Shown piece by piece: positions 7,748 through 15,570 of a stretch of 44,708 bases of DNA (its first letter is position 1; each line of letters opens with the position of its first letter). A program made the translations under genes and the position numbers. The notes below the pieces were generated by a model, which saw nothing but the letters and a program-made list of their open reading frames with translations, was not told the DNA's origin and searched no databases. Source of the stretch: an uncultured Alphaproteobacteria bacterium (GTDB taxonomy: Bacteria; Pseudomonadota; Alphaproteobacteria; Methylaequorales; Methylaequoraceae); contig CABZAL010000008.1 of NCBI GenBank assembly GCA_902523675.1, forward strand, positions 1 to 44,708, read 5' to 3'.

Positions 7748-8890
7748 TTAACGTAAACCAAGCTTTTCAATAATCTGTGGTATATTTTTTTTAAAATTAA
7801 AAAAGCCTTTGCGAGAAAAACCCCAGCAATAGATATCTTCTTTTTTGTAAATATAATGCAAATTAATTTTATATTTTTCTTCACAATTCTTTAAATAATC
7901 ATAATTTTCTCCAACGCATGGATAAATAACGTCTAAATTATTTTCATTTATTATTGAAGAATCAAACTTTTTAAGTTTTATAATTTTTTTACTCTTAAAT
8001 TCACTGCAAAAATCATCAATAAGTTTTGATTTAAAGTTTAAAACATTTTCACTTAATTCTAAATTTCTACTTTCATTATCGAGTAATAAAATATAAATTT
8101 TTTGATATTCCTCAAAAAAATCTTTCCTGTCTAAAATATTTAGATCATTTTCAAATAAAATTAAATTATCATTTTTTTTCTGATTGTACTTTGGTAACTC
8201 CTCTTCAATATCATAGCTAACTTTTGATATAAGTGCTTTAGCTTGTTCTTCTAGAAAAATATTAGAAAATCTCCCTCCCGTAAACTTTTCAATGTTCCAT
8301 GACTTAGCTACATAGTGTTTGCCAACTGTTTGTAAACCAGCAACCCATCTCCAGCTTAATGTGTTCGATGCTGTGTCACCATCATTCAAATATTTTAAAA
8401 ATAGCTTAGCTCCTAACTCCCATGGTAATTTTAGTGTGAATATCCAAATACTAGCGAACCACATTCGAGTATGATTATGGAGGTAGTTTTTATTTTTTAA
8501 TTCTTCCATCCACTTATTGAAACAGTCTACATTAGTCTTTCCATTGTAAGCATAAGAAAATCCTCTTGGCTCAATAATTTCATTTGTTGCACTAACATAG
8601 TCTTTCCAAACTCTCGGTCTTAGTTCTAGCCAACCTTTCCAGTAGATTCTCCAGAAAACTTCATGAATAAATTTTTCAACTTTTTCATATTTGAATTCTT
8701 TTAAAACTTCTTTCAAAATATAATATTCACTTATAATTCCATGTGAAATATACTTAGAAAGATACGATACACTATTTTTTTCTTTTTTACCAAAATCAAA
8801 GTTTCTTAACTGACTATATGAAGAAAGTTTATTATCAATAAACTCTTTTAACTCTTTTTGCGATTGTGAATAATGTGTTGGATTATGCAT
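7748..8890 (-). CDS. Photolyase/cryptochrome-like flavoprotein, FAD domain first
   Basis: A 380-residue protein whose first ~210 residues match the FAD-binding helical domain of DNA photolyases and cryptochromes. The blocks are SYLSKYISHGIISE (about 42-55), FIHEVFWRIYWKGW, WMEELKNKNYLHNHTRMWFAS (about 127-147), the FAD-contacting DGDTASNTLSWRWVAGLQT (about 171-189) and FTGGRF. The usual N-terminal alpha/beta antenna-chromophore domain is absent: the FAD domain begins within a few dozen residues of the start. Residues ~240-380 form instead a C-terminal alpha/beta-looking region (KIYILLLDN strand, helix, KKIIKLK strand, VIYPCVGENYDYL, and a terminal GFFNFKKNIP). This may be a permuted antenna-like domain. 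It is probably FAD-dependent and involved in light-driven DNA repair or photosensing; activity is not provable here. Confidence 0.82.
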   Translation of the reverse strand: MHNPTHYSQSQKELKEFIDNKLSSYSQLRNFDFGKKEKNSVSYLSKYISHGIISEYYILKEVLKEFKYEKVEKFIHEVFWRIYWKGWLELRPRVWKDYVSATNEIIEPRGFSYAYNGKTNVDCFNKWMEELKNKNYLHNHTRMWFASIWIFTLKLPWELGAKLFLKYLNDGDTASNTLSWRWVAGLQTVGKHYVAKSWNIEKFTGGRFSNIFLEEQAKALISKVSYDIEEELPKYNQKKNDNLILFENDLNILDRKDFFEEYQKIYILLLDNESRNLELSENVLNFKSKLIDDFCSEFKSKKIIKLKKFDSSIINENNLDVIYPCVGENYDYLKNCEEKYKINLHYIYKKEDIYCWGFSRKGFFNFKKNIPQIIEKLGLR

Positions 8891-8921
8891 ATCAAAATAT
8901 TAATGGAAAACTTATTTATTT

Positions 8922-9383
8922 TTACTTACCAATAAAATAATCATCTTCAAAATTCCCACTTTTGGTTTTTCCATCTACATATTTTAGAGTGCCTTTACCG
9001 TGTCTTTTTCCTAACTTCCAAAATCCTTCGTAAATAACGCCATCAGGATACTTATATACCCCAAAACCATGCTTTTCACCATTCCTAAATTCTCCTTTGA
9101 AGTTTGAACCATGTTCCCAACAATTAAATTCACCCATGCCACTTTCCTTCCCATTTAAAAATTCACCTCTATACGTTGCGCCATCTGAATAAGTAAATGT
9201 TCCTTTACCATTGTAGAGACCATTTTTAAATTCGCCCACGTATGCTGTTCCGTTTTTAGCTACTGAACCAATACAATTATTCCACATCATATGGTTTTCT
9301 CCATTACACTTTATTTTCTTGGTATCTGCATTCAAAAGACCAAAAAACAGTATTAAAAAGGGAAAAAAAAAGATATTAAGCAT
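8922..9383 (-). CDS. Secreted MORN-repeat protein
   Basis: A 153-residue protein with an N-terminal signal peptide (about residues 1-20, ending near LLNADT). At least four consecutive MORN repeats follow: YVGEFKNGLYNGKGTFTYSDG, YRGEFLNGKESGMGEFN, FKGEFRNGEKHGFGVYKYPDG and YEGFWKLGKRHGKGTLKYVDG. The spacing of about 23 residues is regular. MORN repeats form an extended beta-hairpin array used for membrane or protein contacts; no catalytic domain accompanies them. It is the second exported MORN-type protein within 3.5 kb. It lies upstream of the photolyase-like gene with a 31-nt gap. Role unknown. Confidence 0.85.
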   Translation of the reverse strand: MLNIFFFPFLILFFGLLNADTKKIKCNGENHMMWNNCIGSVAKNGTAYVGEFKNGLYNGKGTFTYSDGATYRGEFLNGKESGMGEFNCWEHGSNFKGEFRNGEKHGFGVYKYPDGVIYEGFWKLGKRHGKGTLKYVDGKTKSGNFEDDYFIGK

Positions 9384-9477
9384 AAAGTTTTTTTTTTAAT
9401 TTTTAGTCAAAATGTATAATATATATAAATTGTAAAGAAAAATATGATTTACAATATATTATTAAAATCTTTACCTT

Positions 9478-9747
9478 TCATCTTAGCCAATTTTCAATAT
9501 AACATGAAAAATCTGGAAAATATCTTGAAATTTCTGATAATTCAAAAGTTCCTAGAATTGAGGTATTGTCTTCCCTTTCTAATAAAAATTCAAAACTAAA
9601 CATTAAAAGCTCTTCTTTAGTTTTAAGATTCTTCGTTAGTTTTTTTAAAGTCAGATCAGATAATACGACAACATGTTCTGTAATCGTTTTTTTTTTCACA
9701 ATCACCACAAATTCATTGTTATTAATTTTTTTGATGTTAATAAACAC
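9478..9747 (-). CDS. Conserved-looking hypothetical protein (89 aa)
   Basis: An 89-residue soluble protein beginning at a GTG (9747). An N-terminal strand pair (FVVIVKKKTITEHVVVLSD) is followed by a helix and the segment FSFEFLLEREDNTSILGTFELSEISRYFPDF. I recall that SFEFLLERE...ISRYFP pattern from short uncharacterised alphaproteobacterial proteins, but cannot name a family. No signal peptide or membrane span. It stands alone between the MORN-repeat gene and the YugP-like peptidase gene, all on the minus strand, with gaps of 94 and 40 nt. The internal composition looks like genuine coding. Confidence 0.65.
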   Translation of the reverse strand: MFINIKKINNNEFVVIVKKKTITEHVVVLSDLTLKKLTKNLKTKEELLMFSFEFLLEREDNTSILGTFELSEISRYFPDFSCYIENWLR

Positions 9748-9787
9748 TATTCTTTAATTAGTTTTAGATTCTCTAAGAAATACGAAA

Positions 9788-10468
9788 TTATCTAATTTTT
9801 GATATGATCATCCATAAAAATCTTATTGATAAAAAGTTTCTTATAACTCCAATTACATAAGTTAAAGCTGCAGCCGTAAGAATACTTTTGCAAGCCTTAT
9901 GGTATTGAATTGGTACTTTTTGTTTAATAATAGGATACGCTCTATTAAAACTAGCATCGAATTCTACATCCAATGTTAAAATTTGAATTATGATACTGAT
10001 GGATAAAGAAAACGCTGCTACCATAAAACATAATTTCAAAAAAACTATTGAACCCGTTGACAATACGATAGGCAATGCAGAGTATAAGACAATATTACCG
10101 ATATTTAATATCCATGATGTCTTTTTCACAATAATGTTTCTTCTTTCTAATGGTTTATAATTTTCTTTATGTTGAAGAGCATGTCCTATTTCATGACAAA
10201 TAATTGAGATTGCTGTCAAACTTTTTTTTGAAATTCTTTCCTCAAGCACTTTTACTTTTCTTTCTTTTAAATCATAGTGATCGCCTACTAAAGTTTTTTC
10301 AATTTTAACATTTAATAATTTATTTTCCTCTAAAACTTGATTGCCAAATTCTAATCCGTTAAAAGGCATATTTATGAGTGTCTTATTATTTTTATTTAAA
10401 ATATAATTAAGCCAAACAACTGGAAGGATAAATAAAGAAAAAAAAACTAAAATTATAAGTAACATCAT
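9788..10468 (-). CDS. YugP-type membrane zinc metallopeptidase
   Basis: A 226-residue integral membrane protein of the neutral zinc metallopeptidase (YugP) family. The N-terminal transmembrane segment (residues 1-22) is followed by a cytoplasmic domain with GDHYDLKERKVKV. The zinc motif ICHEIGHALQH (HExxH, about residues 90-100) comes next, then two or three further membrane segments and the conserved VEFDASFNRAY, which supplies the third metal ligand region. The family length is normally 220-230, so it appears complete. The substrate is unknown; membrane-protein quality control is a reasonable guess. It is 24 nt downstream of the YtoQ gene and probably cotranscribed. Confidence 0.9.
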   Translation of the reverse strand: MMLLIILVFFSLFILPVVWLNYILNKNNKTLINMPFNGLEFGNQVLEENKLLNVKIEKTLVGDHYDLKERKVKVLEERISKKSLTAISIICHEIGHALQHKENYKPLERRNIIVKKTSWILNIGNIVLYSALPIVLSTGSIVFLKLCFMVAAFSLSISIIIQILTLDVEFDASFNRAYPIIKQKVPIQYHKACKSILTAAALTYVIGVIRNFLSIRFLWMIISKIR

Positions 10469-10492
10469 TTAAACTTTCTGTAATGTAAATAA

Positions 10493-10942
10493 TTACAACG
10501 TTTCATTCAAAACATATTTTAAAATTTTTACAGCTTGATCTTGACTTTTTGCAACTGCAGATGCTGCAGCATCAACTTCCTTAAGTGCATGCTGATTAAC
10601 TTCATCATGAATTACTATGATTGATTTATTTAGAGCTGCAGCATAACCAGCATCAAAAGCTGCGTTCCACTGTCTATATTTATCTCCAAATTTAACTATT
10701 ACAACATCACAATCTTTAATTGATTTTTTTGTTTTAATAGAATTAATCTTTGCACCTTTATTGTCTTTCCAAAATTGTTTTTCTTCATTTCCTAGGATTT
10801 CAACTCCGCAATTATCTGAGGCCTCATGATTAGTAATAGGAGAAGAAAAATTCACTTCTAGATCTTCTTTTCTACATAATTCTTTAATTTCTTCTCTCCA
10901 ATTAGAATGAATTTCTCCTGACAGGTAAACATTTAACATCAT
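10493..10942 (-). CDS. YtoQ family protein
   Basis: A 149-residue protein matching the YtoQ family: it begins LNVYLSGEIHSNWREEI and continues with FSSPITNHEASDNCG, then CDVVIVKFGDKYRQWNAAFDAGYAAALNKSIIVIHDE and ALKEVDAAASAVAKSQDQ. The fold resembles nucleoside 2-deoxyribosyltransferase-like Rossmann proteins (YLSG start, FDAGYAAAL helix), so a nucleotide-related activity is plausible but unproven. The ribosome binding site is strong (AAAGGAG, seven to nine bases before ATGATG), supporting the start at 10942 or the next codon. It is a cytoplasmic protein upstream of the YugP-like gene. Confidence 0.9.
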   Translation of the reverse strand: MMLNVYLSGEIHSNWREEIKELCRKEDLEVNFSSPITNHEASDNCGVEILGNEEKQFWKDNKGAKINSIKTKKSIKDCDVVIVKFGDKYRQWNAAFDAGYAAALNKSIIVIHDEVNQHALKEVDAAASAVAKSQDQAVKILKYVLNETL

Positions 10943-11016
10943 TTAGACTCCTTTAAGTAAAATGGTATCATAAACATTTAAATAATTTTCATTTTAAAAA
11001 ATTACAAGATTAAACT

Positions 11017-12210
11017 TTAAAAGTTTTCTTTCTTCAGGATTTTCATTCCTTCATTTAGTCCATCTAAATTAAGAGAAACCATCCTATTCCTAAAAATATT
11101 TTTTACTAAAACAATTGATTCCGTATAGTCCCAGTTTTCTTTTGGAATTGGATTAATCCATAGATGATAGCGCCACTTATTGACTATCCTTTCTAACCAA
11201 ACTTTGCCAGATTCTTTATTAAAATGTTCGATGCCTGCTCCTGGTATCATTACCTCATAAGGACTCATAGAAGCATCACCTAAAAAAATACACTTATATT
11301 CCCTTCCATATGTATTTAAAACATCTTGAGTTGAATATTTTTTATTCCATCTTCTTGAATTTTCTTTCCAGACATACTCATACAAACAATTGTGAAAATA
11401 AAAGTATTCAAGATTTTTAAAAGTATATTTTGCTGCTGAAAATAAACTCTCAATTTGCTTAACGTAAATGTCCATTGAGCCACCAACATCTAAAAACAGA
11501 AGTAAATTAATTGAATTTTCTTTTGTTTTCATTTTTTTTATTTCAATAATTCCATTCCTTGCAGTGTAATCAATGGTTTCATCTAGATCTAATTCTTCGT
11601 CATTTCCCGTTCTTGACCATTGTCGAAGTTTTTTTAAAACTATTTTAAAACTCCTATTGTTTAGTTCACCTGAATTGTCAAAATCTTTAAAAATTCTTTT
11701 TTCCCAGATTTTTACTGCTTTATAATTTCTTCCGTCTTTCTGACCAATTCTAATTCCTTCTGGATTAAATCCATATGCGCCAAAATGGGATGTGCCTGAT
11801 GTTCCAATCCATTTATTCCCACCTGTATGTCTTTTTTTTTGTTCTTTAATCCTTTTTTGTAATTCTTTAATAAGTTTTTCAAAATCACCAAAAGCTTTTA
11901 TCTTTTTAATTTCTTCGTTTGAAAAATGCCTTTGAAAAAATTTTTCCAACCAATAATTTGGTACTTTTAAAAACTCAATAATATTTTCTAATTCTATAGC
12001 TTCTATCGAGTTAAAGTATTTTTCGAATATTACGTCGAAAGTATCTAGTAATTTTTCATCTTTGACAAGAATTGATCTTGCTAAAAAATAAAAATTATCA
12101 GAATTATATGAAATTGAACTTGAATTAAGTGCGCTCAAAAATATTAAAAATTCATTTAGTGATACAGGAATTCTTGATTCTTTTAATTTTAGAAAAAAAT
12201 TTAAAAACAC
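11017..12210 (-). CDS. CoxE-like VWA domain protein
   Basis: A 397-residue protein of the CoxE-like von Willebrand factor A family. The N-terminal ~200 residues are helical (FLIFLSALNSSSISYN...), containing GTSGTSHFGAYGFNPEG. The VWA domain follows, with INLLLFLDVGGSMDIYVKQIE at its metal site (DxGxS instead of the canonical DxSxS), then YFYFHNCLYEYVWK and KCIFLGDASMSPYE. It lies 2 nt downstream of a MoxR AAA ATPase, and such pairs work together as chaperone systems that insert metals or remodel protein complexes. No carbon monoxide dehydrogenase or other obvious client gene is in the window, so the client is unknown. Confidence 0.88.
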   Translation of the reverse strand: MFLNFFLKLKESRIPVSLNEFLIFLSALNSSSISYNSDNFYFLARSILVKDEKLLDTFDVIFEKYFNSIEAIELENIIEFLKVPNYWLEKFFQRHFSNEEIKKIKAFGDFEKLIKELQKRIKEQKKRHTGGNKWIGTSGTSHFGAYGFNPEGIRIGQKDGRNYKAVKIWEKRIFKDFDNSGELNNRSFKIVLKKLRQWSRTGNDEELDLDETIDYTARNGIIEIKKMKTKENSINLLLFLDVGGSMDIYVKQIESLFSAAKYTFKNLEYFYFHNCLYEYVWKENSRRWNKKYSTQDVLNTYGREYKCIFLGDASMSPYEVMIPGAGIEHFNKESGKVWLERIVNKWRYHLWINPIPKENWDYTESIVLVKNIFRNRMVSLNLDGLNEGMKILKKENF

Positions 12211-12212
12211 TT

Positions 12213-13052
12213 CTAACTTTCCCCACGAGAAAGAAAGGCAAGTTGTTCAAATAACTCAATATCTTGTTCATTTTTTATAAGAGCACCATAAAGTTTTGGT
12301 AATATATTTTTGCTACTTTTTTTTATGTCCTCTAAATTCAAGTCATCAACTAATAATAGTTTTATCCAGTCCAACGCTTCAGATGTCGAAGGTTTTTTTT
12401 TTAAACCAGGAGTTTCACGTATTGTAAAAAAACTTTTTAATGCAGAATCTAGTAATGATTTTTTAATATTGGGGTGATGTACTTGTACAATTTTTTTTAA
12501 TGTCTCAAAATTTGGAAAACGAATATAATGAAAGAAACATCTCCTCAAAAAAGCTTCAGGAAGCTCTTTCTCGTTATTTGATGTTATAATAACAATTGGT
12601 CTATTTTTAGCTCTCACGTATTCACCAGTTTCATAAACAAAAAATTCCATTTTATCTATTTCCTGAAGTAAATCATTTGGAAATTCAATATCCGCTTTGT
12701 CAATTTCATCAATAAGCAAAACAGTTTTTTTTGAAGATTCGAATGATTCCCAAATTTTTCCTTTTATGACATATTTATTTAAATTATCGATCTTAGCGCT
12801 TTTTAATTGGCTATCTCTTAGTCTATTTATGGCATCAAATTCATACAAACCCTGTTGAGCTTTTGTGGTGGATTTTATATTCCATTCTATAATATTTAAA
12901 CCTAAACCTTGGGCTATTTGTCGAGCTAATTCTGTTTTTCCAGTTCCAGGTTCACCCTTTATCAGAAGTGGTTTCTCTAGTTCAATGGAAGCATTAACAG
13001 CAACCATTAAATCCTGAGTGGTTATATAATTTTTTGTACCAGAAAATTTCAT
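12213..13052 (-). CDS. MoxR-family AAA+ ATPase
   Basis: A 279-residue AAA+ ATPase of the MoxR type. Walker A reads IKGEPGTGKTELARQIA (about residues 36-52), Walker B VLLIDEIDKAD (about 111-121), sensor 1 IVIITSNNEKELPEAFLRRCFFHYIRFP with the arginine-finger region, and a C-terminal lid with sensor 2 near KKPSTSEALDWIK. These proteins form hexameric rings and partner with VWA proteins. The CoxE-like gene follows after 2 nt, so the two are almost certainly an operon and a functional pair. The gene starts 84 nt from the divergent M23 peptidase gene. Confidence 0.93.
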   Translation of the reverse strand: MKFSGTKNYITTQDLMVAVNASIELEKPLLIKGEPGTGKTELARQIAQGLGLNIIEWNIKSTTKAQQGLYEFDAINRLRDSQLKSAKIDNLNKYVIKGKIWESFESSKKTVLLIDEIDKADIEFPNDLLQEIDKMEFFVYETGEYVRAKNRPIVIITSNNEKELPEAFLRRCFFHYIRFPNFETLKKIVQVHHPNIKKSLLDSALKSFFTIRETPGLKKKPSTSEALDWIKLLLVDDLNLEDIKKSSKNILPKLYGALIKNEQDIELFEQLAFLSRGES

Positions 13053-13136
13053 TTCAATATGTTTTTGACTATGAAAAGTTTTTAAAGCTATAAAAAAACT
13101 GCTTTTATTTATTTAAAATATATACATATTATAAAC

Positions 13137-13913
13137 ATGCAACATAACATAAAACTTGCTCTTGTAATTAGTGTTTATTTCTTTTTTATTGTTTTATTAA
13201 ATTCTTCAGTATTATTTGCAGAAAAAACAACGGATAATACTAATAAAAATTTACATAAATATTGTAAAGATTCATTACAATGGTATGAAGATCATCCAAC
13301 TTACAAGGGCGAATTTGTCCGAGTTTTAGATTATTGTATCAAATATGCTAAAGATGTCAGTCCTGAAGGTTATGAAGTTAATCCAATATTGTCTGATTTT
13401 GGTAGCATAAATGGAGTTAATACCAGACCAAGAGATAATGTTCACCAAGGAATTGATATAATTGGACCTAGTGAACAACCCATAATAGCAATTAAGGACG
13501 GTACAGTTTTAGAGACCACAATTGAAGACTGCTGGGGGTCTACTGTAATCATTGACCATGGAAAATCATTTGATGACAAGAGGCTAATTGCTATTTATGG
13601 CCATGTAGGTGATTTTAAAGTGAATGAAAACGATAAAGTTAAAAGAGGTGATGTGATTGCAACCTTACCTGAAAAAGTAAAATATAGATGCATGGCAAGA
13701 GTAAGACATCTTCATCTTCAAATAGGCCAAAGATATTGTAAAAAAGAAGAAAAAGATAACTGGGGGTGTAAATATTTTATTAAAGATTTTTATCGATCAC
13801 TTAATCCTCATAATTATTGGTCCGATGGTCCGAACAAAGTGTCATGTTTTGAAACAGAAAAAAGCTATGCCAAGGGAACAATTACGTTTCCATTACCATG
13901 CAGAAAAAATTAA
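13137..13913 (+). CDS. Secreted M23 family metallopeptidase
   Basis: A 258-residue exported LytM/M23-type peptidase. A signal peptide spans about residues 1-29 (hydrophobic core LALVISVYFFFIVLL). The zinc ligands are H103 and D107 in HQGIDI, and H193 in HLHLQIG; the AIYGHVGDF block carries the conserved GH. Between them are standard M23 elements (IAIKDGTVL, VIIDHG, VKRGDVIATL). Several Cys residues may form disulphides in the periplasm. The expected role is cleavage of peptidoglycan cross-links or regulation of an amidase. No coiled coil precedes the catalytic domain, unlike EnvC/NlpD-type activators. It stands alone, divergent from the MoxR gene and convergent with the small membrane protein gene. 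Confidence 0.92.
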   Translation: MQHNIKLALVISVYFFFIVLLNSSVLFAEKTTDNTNKNLHKYCKDSLQWYEDHPTYKGEFVRVLDYCIKYAKDVSPEGYEVNPILSDFGSINGVNTRPRDNVHQGIDIIGPSEQPIIAIKDGTVLETTIEDCWGSTVIIDHGKSFDDKRLIAIYGHVGDFKVNENDKVKRGDVIATLPEKVKYRCMARVRHLHLQIGQRYCKKEEKDNWGCKYFIKDFYRSLNPHNYWSDGPNKVSCFETEKSYAKGTITFPLPCRKN

Positions 13914-13944
13914 TGTTTTTTTTCACGTATCAATAAACCTATTT

Positions 13945-14139
13945 TCATTTTGATTCAATTAGGTCTACAAGCTTTTCCTCAATTTCATGAATATCATAGT
14001 CTAAATCTCCTATAGAGGCTTTAATCATCTCAAGATCGTCTAAAATTTGATTTTGATTAGAATGTGTGTAATTCAAGATTAATATTAAGGTTAATAGAAT
14101 AATTAAGATACCAATTAAGCCTATATTGATTTTTGTCAT
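13945..14139 (-). CDS. Small single-span membrane protein (64 aa)
   Basis: A 64-residue protein: one hydrophobic N-terminal span (INIGLIGILIILLTLILILNY, about residues 4-24), then an acidic amphipathic helix with heptad-like hydrophobics (ILDDLEMIKASIGDLDYDIHEIEEKLVDLIESK), suggesting a coiled coil. A good ribosome binding site (AGGAG) precedes the ATG by about 8 nt, which makes it a credible gene. It is divergent from sodN with a 118-nt intergenic region between them. I do not recognise a family; small membrane-anchored coiled-coil proteins often serve as scaffolds or subunits. Confidence 0.6.
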   Translation of the reverse strand: MTKINIGLIGILIILLTLILILNYTHSNQNQILDDLEMIKASIGDLDYDIHEIEEKLVDLIESK

Positions 14140-14244
14140 AATTTTCTCCTATGTATGATTTTTTTAATCAAATTATTTCTTTTTAAAGTTTAAATTTTCT
14201 TTACCAGTGTTAAATATATATAAATAATTTTAATTTAACCTAAT

Positions 14245-14251
14245 TTAAGGA
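14245..14251 (+). promoter_or_regulatory. sodN ribosome binding site
   Basis: AAGGAAA lies about 7 nt before the sodN ATG (14258) and fixes the start. The upstream 14160-14240 stretch is A/T-rich and contains TATATATAAATA-like sequence that may hold the promoter, but no clear -35/-10 pair can be called. Confidence 0.5.
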
Positions 14252-14257
14252 AACAAA

Positions 14258-14761
14258 ATGTTATACAATTTAATAGACAAGCTAAATTATAGCTACAAAT
14301 TTGAAGAAGCCAAGGCGCATTGTGATATACCATGTAAAATTTATGATCCAATAATTGCTCAAATTGCAGTATTAACTATGATTAGAACAATTGATCTAAT
14401 TAATGAATTAGAAGAAAAAGATAGTCTAACAACTACTGATAAAGCACAATTTTCTAGATTAGTTTCACAAAAAGAAGAACATGGAATTAAAGTAAAAGAA
14501 GAAGTCAGAGTAATTTGGGGAGATTATTTCAAAGAACCACAAATTTCAGCATTTCCTGAAATTCACGATCTAACTCATAAAATAATGCTTGGAGCATCTA
14601 AGTCTAAACAAAATGTTGACAAAAAAGCCTCACTTGAATTATTAGATAATGTTAATAGATTTGCTGAAATTTTTTGGAAAACAAAAAACGTAAATACTTT
14701 CAAAGCATCTTCACCGTATCCACCTTCTTTAGAATTAGTCTATCCTGATTTGAAAGGTTAA
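14258..14761 (+). CDS. sodN: Nickel superoxide dismutase
   Basis: Nickel-dependent superoxide dismutase precursor, 167 residues. The nickel hook is HCDIPC at residues 21-26, followed by KIYDP. After removal of the 20-residue propeptide the new N-terminus is His1, and with Cys2 and Cys6 it binds nickel. The family usually has Gly after the second Cys (HCDLPCGVYDP); here it is Lys. The four-helix bundle body is intact (IAQIAVLTMIRTIDLINEL, FSRLVSQKEEHGIKVKEEVRVIWGDYFK, HDLTHKIMLGASKSKQ, LLDNVNRFAEIFWKTK). It removes superoxide without iron, useful in iron-poor seawater. The adjacent sodX supplies the cleaving peptidase. It is probably expressed from its own promoter. Confidence 0.96.
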   Translation: MLYNLIDKLNYSYKFEEAKAHCDIPCKIYDPIIAQIAVLTMIRTIDLINELEEKDSLTTTDKAQFSRLVSQKEEHGIKVKEEVRVIWGDYFKEPQISAFPEIHDLTHKIMLGASKSKQNVDKKASLELLDNVNRFAEIFWKTKNVNTFKASSPYPPSLELVYPDLKG

Positions 14762-14764
14762 AAA

Positions 14765-15082
14765 TTGTTTGGATATAAGATTTATAAGGTGAGAGGTATT
14801 AGCATGTCTCCTGAAATAGTCGATAAATCCTATGTTATAGTAAAACAAAATAATAAAGCTAATTGGTTTCCAAAAAAAAACTCCATATTAATTTTTAATC
14901 ATGAAAAATATGGAATATTAGTGAAAAAATTGACAGAAGCTGATAATCATGGAAACCATTGGTTTTGTAGTAACCGGAAGTATAGTTTATCAAAAGAGCA
15001 GATCGGACCAATAAAAAAAGAAAATATATATGGCAAAGTTTTATTGGTTATATCGAAAAAAAATATAGGCTTTTATATTTAA
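14765..15082 (+). CDS. sodX: Nickel SOD maturation peptidase (S26 family)
   Basis: A 105-residue S26/LexA-like serine peptidase expected to cleave the SodN propeptide and expose His1. The catalytic serine is S13 in RGISMSPEI, and the general-base lysine is about K54 in YGILVKKLTE. The block HWFCSNRKYSLSKEQIGPI corresponds to the third conserved box of signal peptidases, and NIYGKVLLVI to the last strand. There is no membrane anchor, unlike general signal peptidases. The start is a TTG at 14765, three bases after the sodN stop, with AAAGG inside the end of sodN as ribosome binding site. The first ATG is the catalytic-site Met14, too late. Translation is therefore coupled to sodN. Confidence 0.9.
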   Translation: MFGYKIYKVRGISMSPEIVDKSYVIVKQNNKANWFPKKNSILIFNHEKYGILVKKLTEADNHGNHWFCSNRKYSLSKEQIGPIKKENIYGKVLLVISKKNIGFYI

Positions 15083-15211
15083 AACCTTCCAAAACTAATG
15101 AAAATAATTTTTTGAATTTTATTGTATAAATAGATGTTTTTAATTAATAATTTTTTTGGGTAAATCTTAGTTGAAGTTCTGACCAATTCTTAGTACCACA
15201 TCCGTTCCACA

Positions 15212-15240
15212 CTACTCCACAGTAACCGATTATATTTGAA
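15212..15240 (-). repeat. glmS 3'-end copy C (left island boundary)
   Basis: Read on the minus strand this encodes SVTVE-stop, as does the native glmS end. The core 15216-15231 matches the native site in 15 of 16 positions (TCCACAGTAACCGATT against TCCACGGTAACCGATT). It also resembles copy B beyond the glmS-coding part (TATTTGAAA against ATATTAGAAA). Upstream of SVTVE the frame is closed, so it is not a gene. Confidence 0.65.
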
Positions 15241-15523
15241 AGGTGAAAAACTCAAAGTATCTCACCTTTACTTAACATTCAGTATTTCTAAAAGATATAA
15301 TAACTTAACTAAAGACTTGTCTCAATGGACAACAAAACAAGAAGAAATTCATTCTTTAATTGAATCACTACAAGATAAAGGACTGGGTTATAGAAAAATA
15401 TCTCAGTACCTCAATTCAAAAAAAATAGAAACAAAAAGAAATACTACTTGGACTAATTCAAAAGTTCATTCTTATCTAAAAAAATATAAAGAAAGGATAA
15501 AAAGACAAAATTATAGAAATTAA
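15236..15523 (+). CDS. Small recombinase-domain-like DNA-binding protein
   Basis: A frame of 95 codons from a TTG; there is no internal Met, so the true start is uncertain and could be a later TTG/GTG. The C-terminal half (about residues 36-92) has the pattern of the recombinase domain found after the catalytic domain of large serine recombinases: a helix ending in KGLGYRKISQYLN, then SKKIETKRNTTWTNSKVHSYLKKYKERIKR (two helices joined by an R-T/G-x-x-W turn). No resolvase catalytic domain with its serine precedes it. It sits just inside the left end of the island and reads inward. A related ORF sits at the right end (18284-18496). A DNA-binding or recombination-accessory role is inferred. Confidence 0.5.
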   Translation: MKGEKLKVSHLYLTFSISKRYNNLTKDLSQWTTKQEEIHSLIESLQDKGLGYRKISQYLNSKKIETKRNTTWTNSKVHSYLKKYKERIKRQNYRN

Positions 15524-15570
15524 TTTTACGAAATGAAATGGGTTGGTAAAATGAAATTAAGGAATTTCTA

